From Propionibacteriaceae bacterium (GTDB taxonomy: Bacteria > Actinomycetota > Actinomycetes > Propionibacteriales > Propionibacteriaceae), in the NCBI GenBank assembly GCA_016717345.1, contig JADKFR010000008.1, positions 1 to 64,000 on the forward strand: DNA of 64,000 bases, in the 5' to 3' direction. Positions 57,447 to 64,000 of this stretch are shown here, piece after piece. The notes beneath the pieces were generated by a model. That model was not told the DNA's origin and made no database searches. It saw only the letters and a program-made list of their open reading frames with translations. The first letter of the stretch is position 1, and the number at the start of each line of letters is the position of its first letter. The translations under genes were made by a program, and so were the position numbers.

Positions 57447-57615
57447 TGATCCGGTCCCGGATGATTTCGAAGTTGCGGAAGCGGTAGACACCGGTCCGGC
57501 TCTTGGTGAGGACGAGGTGGCCCACGACCGCGAAGGCCAGGAGGAGCAGGATGGCGATCGGCACCACGCCGAGCAGGTCACCGTCCAGCATGGCCCCCGC
57601 CTTCGTTGCTTTCAT
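57433..57615 (-). CDS. 60-residue single-TM peptide, possible ABC-permease remnant
   Basis: It has an excellent ribosome site (AGGAGGAAAGAG) and an ATG at 57615, and overlaps the kinase start. Residues 14-36 (LLGVVPIAILLLLAFAVVGHLVL) form one TM helix; TKSRTGVYRFRNFEIIRDRI follows. The helix plus SRTGVYR resembles the V-P-x...R-x-R-x-G-x-Y block in the middle of RbsC-type sugar permeases. This could be a leftover of a lost permease or a true small protein. No other transporter gene is near. Confidence 0.6.
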   Translation of the reverse strand: MKATKAGAMLDGDLLGVVPIAILLLLAFAVVGHLVLTKSRTGVYRFRNFEIIRDRINVKA

Positions 57616-57627
57616 TTCTCTTTCCTC

Positions 57628-58548
57628 CTACAGATGATTTCGGAACAGCTGCGACTTGATGCCGTCAGCCTCGTGGATCAGTTGGGTGATGTTCTCGATG
57701 CCGTACGTGGTCAGCTTGTCGACCATCAGGTCGACGGTTGCGGCATTCGCGATCGCCTCGTCGCGGGCCCGCTCGCGCTTGGGGAACGTGTCGAAGTAGA
57801 TGACCGCGTCGTAGTCGTAGCGGAGCATGTAGTACAGGAACTCCATGGTTTCCCACGGATGGACCGAACCGATCATCAGACCGTCGTCCACGCGATCGTT
57901 GCCGTCGTTGAGGTGGACTCCCCACAGCTTTCCCTTGGCCAGCAGCAGCGCCGCGCCGAAGCCGGGCTTGTCGCCGGCCATCAGCATGTGACAGAAGTCG
58001 AGGGTCGCGCCGACGTTGGGCCGGTCGATCAGTTGCAGGACATAGAGCGTCATCCCGGTGTTCGGGATGAGGGCATGAACCCGCTCCTCGTACGGCTTGT
58101 ACTCGATGCTCAGCCGGACGTCGGGGCGATAGTCGGCCAGTTCCTGGAAGGCGGCCACAACCTGGTCGATGCCCAGGTTGTAGTCCTTCTGGAAGGTGTA
58201 GTCGTAGCCGTCGAAGCCGAGCCACACCGTGACCAGATCGCAGCCCAGTTCGGCGGTGGCGTCGATGCCCTCTTTGGTGAGCTCGATCGCCTTGCGGCTG
58301 ATCTCACGATCGCGGTTGGTGTACTCGCCATGGATGAACTCTTTGCGGAAGCGCATGGCGACGCTGTTGATGGTCAGGCCGAGTTCATCGAGGAGTTGCC
58401 GCATGTCGGCGACAGACCTCCCGACGAAGTGCTCGGGGTAGTTGAGGTCCACGTACTTGATGGACCCGGTGGCTGCAATCTCACGGAGGGCGGCTGCCAC
58501 GTCCCCGGTCCTGGAAACGAATGAGTTGAGCCTGGTTGCGTACTTCAT
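57628..58548 (-). CDS. Xylose-isomerase-like TIM-barrel sugar isomerase/epimerase
   Basis: 306 residues. Barrel blocks with likely metal and substrate ligands are YVDLNYPEHF, GCDLVTVWLGFDGYDY, LSIEYKPYE (Glu), GATLDFCHMLMAG (Asp/His), WGVHLNDGNDR (His/Asp) and AVIYFDTFPKR. The family includes rhamnose, tagatose and lyxose isomerases. ATG at 58548 after GAGAGG. First gene of the DeoR-controlled sugar operon. Confidence 0.88.
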   Translation of the reverse strand: MKYATRLNSFVSRTGDVAAALREIAATGSIKYVDLNYPEHFVGRSVADMRQLLDELGLTINSVAMRFRKEFIHGEYTNRDREISRKAIELTKEGIDATAELGCDLVTVWLGFDGYDYTFQKDYNLGIDQVVAAFQELADYRPDVRLSIEYKPYEERVHALIPNTGMTLYVLQLIDRPNVGATLDFCHMLMAGDKPGFGAALLLAKGKLWGVHLNDGNDRVDDGLMIGSVHPWETMEFLYYMLRYDYDAVIYFDTFPKRERARDEAIANAATVDLMVDKLTTYGIENITQLIHEADGIKSQLFRNHL

Positions 58549-58570
58549 TGTCATCACCTCTCTGTGAGAG

Positions 58571-58621
58571 AGGCTAGGCCTGGTTGGCATTGGTTGTCAA
58601 TCGTTTTCACAAATATTCACA
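58571..58621 (-). promoter_or_regulatory. Promoter and probable DeoR operator of the sugar operon
   Basis: On the minus strand, TTGACA (58595-58600) is separated by 18 bp from TAGCCT (58571-58576), a fair -35/-10 pair ending 22 bp before the start codon. Just upstream, TTGTGAATATTTGTGAAAA (58603-58621) contains a direct repeat TGTGAA at 9-10 bp spacing in an unusually AT-rich patch, suiting a repressor site. Confidence 0.6.
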
Positions 58622-58869
58622 AGTGCTGCCATCAAGTTGCGCCCGATGCTGGCGCGCCAGCCCGGCGGGGCATCCCTACCAACCCCGCGGGACGGGACAG
58701 ATACCCTTGCCAGGGGTCGGTTAGAGGGCCCGGCGTGGACCGACCGCGGGCAACACGGACGTGCCGGGAAGCTGGACGATGACCAGGATCGACAAATAGT
58801 GCTGGCCGTGCTCAAGTCACCGGTCAGCACAGCCCGGCGAACGAAGGGCTGGGTCGGGGGCGGCCGCCC

Positions 58870-60339
58870 TCAGACCTCGACTTCGAGCCGGTCAGTCGTC
58901 CATCGGGTGTGGAAGGTCCCGGGACGGTCCACCCGCAAGTAGGTATGGGCACCGAACAGGTCGCGCTGCCCCTGAATCAGGGCGGCCGCACTGCGCGGCG
59001 CCCGCAGGCCGTCGTAGTAGCTCAGCGAGGACGCGAAGGCCGGGGTCGGCACCCCGGCCAGCGCCGCCTGCGACACCACCCGGCGCCAGGCCGCCAGCCC
59101 GGAGCCCACCACCTCGGCGAAGTAGGGGTCGGCGATCAGCAGCGGCAGCTCAGGGTTTCGCTGGTAGGCCTCCGTGATCCGATTCAGGAACCGGGCACGG
59201 ATGATGCAGCCACCCCGCCAGATGCGGGCCATCGCCCCGCGATCAATCCCCCACCCGTAGAGGTCGCTGGCGGCGGCGATCTGGTCGAAGCCCTGGGAGT
59301 AGGCGACCACCTTGGACGCGTACAACGCCGAGCGGACATCCTCGACGAACTGGGCCCGATCCTCGATCGCCCAGGGCTGGGCGTTCGCCGGCAGCACCGC
59401 GCGGGCGGCCGTGCGCTGCGGTACCGAACTGGACAGGGCGCGAGCGAAGGTCGCCTCGGCGATGCCCGTCACCGGGACCCCGAGTTCCAGGGCGTTCTGG
59501 ACGGTCCAGCGTCCCGTCCCCTTCTGCCCGGCCTCGTCCACCACAATGTCGACGAAGGGACGGCCGGTGTCGGCGTCGGTGTGGTGGAGCACTTCAGCGG
59601 TGATCTCGATCAGGAACGACTCCAGGTCGCCGGAGTTCCACTCCGCGAAGATGTCGCCGAGTTCGGAAGGGCCGGCACCCAGTCCCTGGCGCAGCAGGTC
59701 GTACGCTTCGCCGATCAGCTGCATGTCGGCGTACTCGATGCCGTTGTGAACCATCTTGACGAAGTGCCCGGCGCCATCGGGGCCGACGTGGGCGCAGCAG
59801 GGGACACCGCCCACCTTGGCCGCGATGCTCTCCAGCATGGGACCGAGGACCTCGTACGATTCGGCCGGCCCACCGGGCATGATCGCCGGGCCCCGCAGTG
59901 CGCCTTCCTCGCCGCCTGAGATGCCGGCTCCCACGAAGTGGAGACCCTGGGCTCGCAGCCCGGCCTCCCGGCGGATCGTGTCGGGGGAAGTGCGATTTCC
60001 GCCGTCGACGACGATGTCGCCCGGTTCGAGGAAGGGCACCAGTGAATCGATCGCGGCGTCCGTCGCGTCCCCGGCCTTGACCAGCAGGATGACGCGCCGC
60101 GGCCGCTTCAGACTGGCCACGAAGTCCGCGACGGTCTCGGCCGGGGTGAACGAACCCTCCTCGCCGTGCGCTGCCATGAGGTCCCGGGTCCGTCCGGGGC
60201 TGCGATTGAAGACCGCCACGGTGTAGCCGCGACTCGCGAAGTTCCTGGCCAAGTTGCTGCCCATCACCGCCATTCCCACAACGCCCACATCGGCGGTCGG
60301 CTCGCTGGCAACGGGTGAAGCTTGAAGGGACAACGTCAT
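58870..60339 (-). CDS. gnd: 6-phosphogluconate dehydrogenase, decarboxylating
   Basis: 489 residues. NAD(P) site GVVGMAVMGSNLARNFASRGYTVAVFNRSPGRT, VDGGNRTSPDT, FVGAGISGGEEGALRGPAIMPGG, KMVHNGIEYADMQLIGE, DEAGQKGTGRWTV, ALYASKVVAYSQGF and the C-terminal RVDRPGTFHTRW. It oxidises 6-phosphogluconate to ribulose-5-phosphate, giving NADPH. ATG at 60339 after AGGAG; earlier in-frame starts lack family sequence. Confidence 0.97.
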   Translation of the reverse strand: MTLSLQASPVASEPTADVGVVGMAVMGSNLARNFASRGYTVAVFNRSPGRTRDLMAAHGEEGSFTPAETVADFVASLKRPRRVILLVKAGDATDAAIDSLVPFLEPGDIVVDGGNRTSPDTIRREAGLRAQGLHFVGAGISGGEEGALRGPAIMPGGPAESYEVLGPMLESIAAKVGGVPCCAHVGPDGAGHFVKMVHNGIEYADMQLIGEAYDLLRQGLGAGPSELGDIFAEWNSGDLESFLIEITAEVLHHTDADTGRPFVDIVVDEAGQKGTGRWTVQNALELGVPVTGIAEATFARALSSSVPQRTAARAVLPANAQPWAIEDRAQFVEDVRSALYASKVVAYSQGFDQIAAASDLYGWGIDRGAMARIWRGGCIIRARFLNRITEAYQRNPELPLLIADPYFAEVVGSGLAAWRRVVSQAALAGVPTPAFASSLSYYDGLRAPRSAAALIQGQRDLFGAHTYLRVDRPGTFHTRWTTDRLEVEV

Positions 60340-60472
60340 CGTAGGCTCCTGGTCAGCGGAATCGTCGGTTCGGGGACGGTCGTCGGCCATCCTGCCTCCA
60401 ATCAACCAGCTGAGACCAGCAAGCACAATCAGTTGCCGAGCGGTGATACCGCCGGTAGCCCACACTGTGGAG

Positions 60473-60730
60473 GTGGAGATCGAGATCAGTGGGGACATGA
60501 TTCGCCTGGGGCAGTTGCTCAAGTTCGCCGATCTTGTCACGGACGGCGGGCAGGCCAAGGCGCTGATCGCCAGCGGCGCCGTGACGGTGGATGGCGAGCC
60601 GGAGACCAGGCGGGGACGCCAGGTGTGCGTCGGCTCGCGGGTAGGGGTCGACCTTCCGCTCGGGCGGCAGGAGCTTTGCCTGGTGTCTCGGCGGCTGGTC
60701 TCTGGGTCGGCGGCTGGGGAAACCCTGTAG
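60473..60730 (+). CDS. S4-domain RNA-binding protein (YbcJ-like)
   Basis: About 85 residues from a GTG near 60473 (another GTG at 60467). The S4 fold is clear: IRLGQLLKFADLVTDGGQAKALIASGAVTVDGEPETRRGRQV. It probably binds structured RNA. The tail LVSGSAAGETL is short. It is divergent from gnd. Confidence 0.85.
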   Translation: MEIEISGDMIRLGQLLKFADLVTDGGQAKALIASGAVTVDGEPETRRGRQVCVGSRVGVDLPLGRQELCLVSRRLVSGSAAGETL

Positions 60731-60799
60731 CCAGGTCCCTTCGACCCCCACGCACCTCGGGGTGCCGAACGATGGCGCCCCGGACGGGGGCCTTCCGGG

Positions 60800-60870
60800 A
60801 GCGGATGACGGGAATCGAACCCGCACTGTCAGCTTGGGAAGCTGATGTTCTACCATTGAACTACATCCGC
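60800..60870 (-). tRNA. tRNA-Gly (CCC)
   Basis: On the minus strand it starts GCGGATGTAGTTCAATGGTA and ends with the matching CATCCGC plus discriminator T. The anticodon arm is TCAGC-TTCCCAA-GCTGA, so the anticodon is CCC. The T arm carries GGTTCGATTCC. No CCA is encoded. Confidence 0.95.
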
Positions 60871-60901
60871 ATCGACCCCCAGCGGGAGTCGCTTCAGCAG
60901 T

Positions 60902-62648
60902 CTAGCCAAACCGATCGCCGGTCGCACGCCGACGCCGCCTCCATTCCGGATTCCGGCTCAGCGACTGAACAGCCGCCCCTTGCACCGTCGTGATGAAGTT
61001 CTCCAGCGCCACCGGCAGGTCGGCCAGGTGCCACCCCCGCGGGTGCGTGATACCAGGCCAGGTCGCCGGAGTCGCTCTCCGCGTCACCGTCAGCCGCGGT
61101 GAGGGCCTCCAGCCAGCGTTCACGGCCGCCCAGCACCACCGCGTACGGCAGGATCTCCGACAGCTCCTGGAACTCCCGTCCGAGCGGCATCTGATCGGTG
61201 GGTTGGGTCTGCAGGGTTCCGCGCAGGACCAGCAACCCGTTGAGAAGCGAGGCACCTGACGCCGTCCGAGCCGGCATCTCGGCCCCCACGAAGACCACCC
61301 CGAGGGCGAGCAGCACCAGGGCCAACCCGACCAGTCCGTACGTGGTGAAGGCCGCCAACGCAACGGTCGCCAGCACGGCCGCGCCCAGCGCGAACCAGCC
61401 CAGGCGACCCCAGGTCGAACGCGTGGCATCGGGACGGCGGGCGAACCACCCCCGGGAGACGACGTCGTCATACAACTCCGACTGCACCTGGGGGATCACA
61501 GGGGCCACCGTCGCAGCCAGCTCCGAAACCCGGACCACCTCGCCGCTGGAAGGAGCCACCGCGTCCAGCAGCGTCCTTTCATACCCGGCCAATTCGTCGG
61601 CGCCGGGGAGCCTCGCGAAGGCCCAGTCCGTCGTGGCATGGACGTTCGCCCGCGGCAGTTCGGTCAGCCGCAGGTGGCCACGGACAGCAAGATCAAGCAG
61701 GGTCGCGGTGATGTCGACGGGGTCGACGCGCTCGTCCAGCACCGTCCCGACATGCCCCGGCCGCACCGAGTCGAGGACGCGGAACTCGCTGCGTCCCTCG
61801 GCGGTGGGGTGGAACTCGGCAACCCGGGTGGGGTTGGCCACACTGACCTGGTCGCGCCCCAGGCGGCGGTGCGCCAGCCACAGCCCCAGGCCGCCCAGCA
61901 GGAGCAGCCCCAGAGCACCGGCCAACTGCCAGGGCCCCGCGGAGAAGGCGCGGTCCAGCGTCCAGAGCTGGTGCAGGTCCTGATTGGAGGCCACCGCGTT
62001 GGCCGGGAAGCGGACGGTGGCCCGAACGACGTCGCCGGCGTTCAGGCTCTCGTCGTGGAACATCGGCTGGGGACTGGTGTGGGTTCCCCCCGAATATGAC
62101 ACGCAGGCGCCGGGGTCAGTCGGATCGCCCGACGCGCAGTCCACCATGGTCAGGATGGCCGGGATCGACACCACCGCATCGAAGGTGCTGACCGGCAGGC
62201 TCAGCCCCTGAAGGAGGTCCCAGACCACCGCGGTGTCACCATCCGCGGTGCGCAGGGCCGCACCCTTCACCACATACGACACGACGACCGGCTCGGCCAT
62301 TCCCTGGGTGGGGACGGTCACTGTCACCGCCGCCGGGCCCTGGCTGACCTGTGCGTTCAGGGGGCTCCCACCACGGGAGACGTTGATGTCACTGATCGCG
62401 AAGCGGTACTCCCGGTTGTCGGGGGTCCGCACTCTCGTCGCGATCGTCTGGGTGAAGGTGGCCGGGGCGGTTTCGAAGCCGATCGTGGCCTGCACGTGCA
62501 GGGTCCCGTCCAGGTCGATGATTCCGGCGACCTGATAGTTCGTCACCGACTCGGCCGCCTGAGCCGACGGCGCGAGCGCGCTCCAGGCCAGACAGGTTGC
62601 CACCAGCGCAAGCAGGAGCCGTACCAGGCGAGGCGTTTTCGTGGTCAC
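60902..62648 (-). pseudogene. DUF2207-family membrane protein (one-base frameshift)
   Basis: A signal peptide (RLVRLLLALVATCLAWSALAPSAQA) is followed by an extracellular DUF2207 domain (about 35-260), a TM helix (LAGALGLLLLGGLGLWLA), a cytoplasmic domain and two further TM helices (WFALGAAVLATVALAAFTTYG, LVGLALVLLALGVVFVG). The C-terminus WYHAP then RGWHLADLPVALENFITTVQG lies in another frame. Removing one base from the CCC/GGGGG area near 61036-61048 gives 581 residues. GTG start at 62648. Function unknown; common in Actinobacteria. Confidence 0.8.
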
Positions 62649-62774
62649 GACCGACAGCCTAGTGGCGGGAGGCAGCCCACTCCCAGGACCCAGGAGCCGC
62701 TGAACGATCATGTCCCGGCCGCGCGCCCCGGATCGGGCGGTCGACGTGGTGGACGGGGCGTCTACGCTGGTGCC

Positions 62775-64000
62775 GTGACGCAGCAACCCTGGGGGCCCCC
62801 GCAAGGCCAGTCGGCGGCCTGGCCCCAACCCATCGCCGCCCAGCGTTCCGCCCAGCAATGGCCCGCCCCGACCGGCTGGCCGCAGCCGAACGGCTGGCCC
62901 CAGCCACCGGGCGGCCCCAGTATCAGGCCACTCCCGGCGTCCAACCCGGCGGCTTTCAGTATCCGCAGGGCGGGTATCAGCCACCCAAACGGCGGCGCCC
63001 CTTCCGCTCCTTCCTGATGGCCGCTGCTCTCGTCATCGGCCTGGGGTTCTTCCTGGTCAGCCTGATGCAGTACCTCGGCGACCAGGGTCCCGAGTCCGAG
63101 CAATCGACCCAGACGCCCGCGCCGGGCCAGCCGTCCCAAACCACCACGCCGACGTCCTCGGCGGCACCCAGCGGAGTTGCCAAGCCCGACACCAACCCCC
63201 CTGAGATCCCGTCACCGCGGACCTATGAGCAGGCCGAGCAGTGGCTGGTCGCGAATGCCATCTACTCCGAGACCGTGCCGGTTCCCACCAACTGCACCGT
63301 GGGACAGCTGAACCCCACCACCGCGAGCGTCAAGCAGCTCGAGAACCACCTCAACAACCTCACCGGTTGCCTCGTCATGGTCTGGCAGGACCCGGTCACT
63401 CGTGCCGGCTTCCAACTGCCCCGTCCGCCCGTGACGGTCTACACCGAGCCGATCACCACCGCGTGCGGCACCCTGGACGAGGTGAACGCCGTCTATTGCG
63501 CCGGCGACCAACGGATCTACTACGCCAAGGACCTCTACCGGATCTTCCCCCCCGAGATCGCCAAGCTGCCCTTCATGGTGGACATGGTGATCGGACACGA
63601 GTTCGGTCATGGCATCCAGGCCCGTACCGGCATCCTCGTCTCGAGCATGGCTTTCGAACAACAGGTCAGCAAGAGTGACGCGGCGAGCCTGTCACGCCGG
63701 CTCGAACAACAGGCTGACTGCCTGTCGGCCCAGTTCCTGAACTCCGTCGCGGAGGCCTCCGCCATGTCGGAGACCGACCAGAAGGGCCTCAAGGTGATCG
63801 CCTACAACCTCGGCGATGATGTGCTGTCCGGCAAGGTGGGCTACGTCGGCGACCATGGCTCCGGCAAGGCGCGTCAGCGGTGGTTCACCGCGGGGCTGGG
63901 GAGTGCGGACGTCGGGGTGTGCAACACCTACACCGTCGACGAAGCCAGGTGCGCTGACCGGCACCTCGTCGAAGGGTCAAGTCAGGAGGGCGGTGGCGAT
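62775..64000 (+). pseudogene. Neutral zinc metallopeptidase (YpfJ-like), frameshifted and cut by window end
   Basis: A Gln/Pro/Gly-rich cytoplasmic N-terminus (about 1-75; repeated WPQPxGWPQP) is followed by a TM helix (FLMAAALVIGLGFFLVSLMQYL), a Thr/Pro linker and the peptidase domain with VIGHEFGHGIQA (HExxH near 63596-63610) and RRLEQQADCLSAQF (third ligand). The frame breaks at the CCCC of 62914-62917; one added C joins both parts. The gene runs past 64000. It is predicted to act outside the membrane. Confidence 0.85.

Overview
The window is high-GC DNA with GTG starts, AGGAG-type ribosome sites and an actinobacterial gene stock (REP13E12/DUF222-HNH nuclease, DUF1015, DUF2207, MazF-like stand-alone protein, tandem ACT protein). 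The single-polypeptide RmlC-RmlD fusion and a succinate/propionate-type acetyl-CoA hydrolase/CoA-transferase point to a Propionibacteriaceae-like, probably fermentative, actinobacterium. This placement is inferred from gene content only.

Layout. 0.1-5.7 kb: a mobile patch with a tyrosine recombinase, a small XRE protein and a zinc-ribbon recombinase cut off by an IS3-family element; a second, decayed IS3-like element follows. 6.1-23.2 kb: an exopolysaccharide locus. Its left part (four glycosyltransferases and an O-antigen-ligase-like protein) is riddled with frameshifts. Its right part has a BY-kinase, a low-molecular-weight phosphatase, a polyprenyl glycosylphosphotransferase and the dTDP-rhamnose genes rmlA, rmlB and rmlCD. 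Interleaved are two PqqD-like proteins, an HPr-kinase-like ATPase, an NTP_transf_5 protein and a MauE-redoxin fusion.

23.2-32.3 kb, minus strand: the most unusual block. A compact, overlapping gene string encodes a caspase-like protease with a cryptic C-terminal Nudix-like domain, a Nudix protein, an ARMT1/DUF89-type phosphatase, an isochorismatase-family hydrolase, HypE (ending PRLC) and a full HypF. A translationally coupled zinc-ribbon/3-TM gene pair lies upstream. No hydrogenase and no hypABCD genes are in the window. This is my candidate for an undescribed system joining caspase-type conflict logic to HypEF thiocarbamate/cyano chemistry.

32.5-50 kb: housekeeping and metabolic genes (DUF1015, VanZ, hexose-6-phosphate mutarotase, HNH nuclease, CoA-transferase, HAD phosphatases, TetR regulator, oxidoreductase, small membrane proteins), with gene-free gaps full of short tandem repeats. 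46.9-52.6 kb: aromatic amino-acid fermentation (ACT protein, aryl-acetate CoA ligase, IorB, IorA, and a divergent tryptophanase-family lyase). 52.7-55.7 kb: a beta-glucoside PTS controlled by a BglG antiterminator through a clear RAT/terminator leader. 55.8-58.6 kb: a DeoR regulator, PfkB sugar kinase, small membrane peptide and sugar isomerase. 58.9-64 kb: gnd, an S4 protein, tRNA-Gly(CCC), a DUF2207 membrane protein and a zinc metallopeptidase running off the end.

Sequence quality. At least nine genes carry single-base frameshifts, nearly all at runs of 3-5 G or C, and correcting one base restores normal family length. This looks more like homopolymer error than gene decay. The 4.1-12.5 kb stretch is much worse and may be truly decayed or poorly covered.
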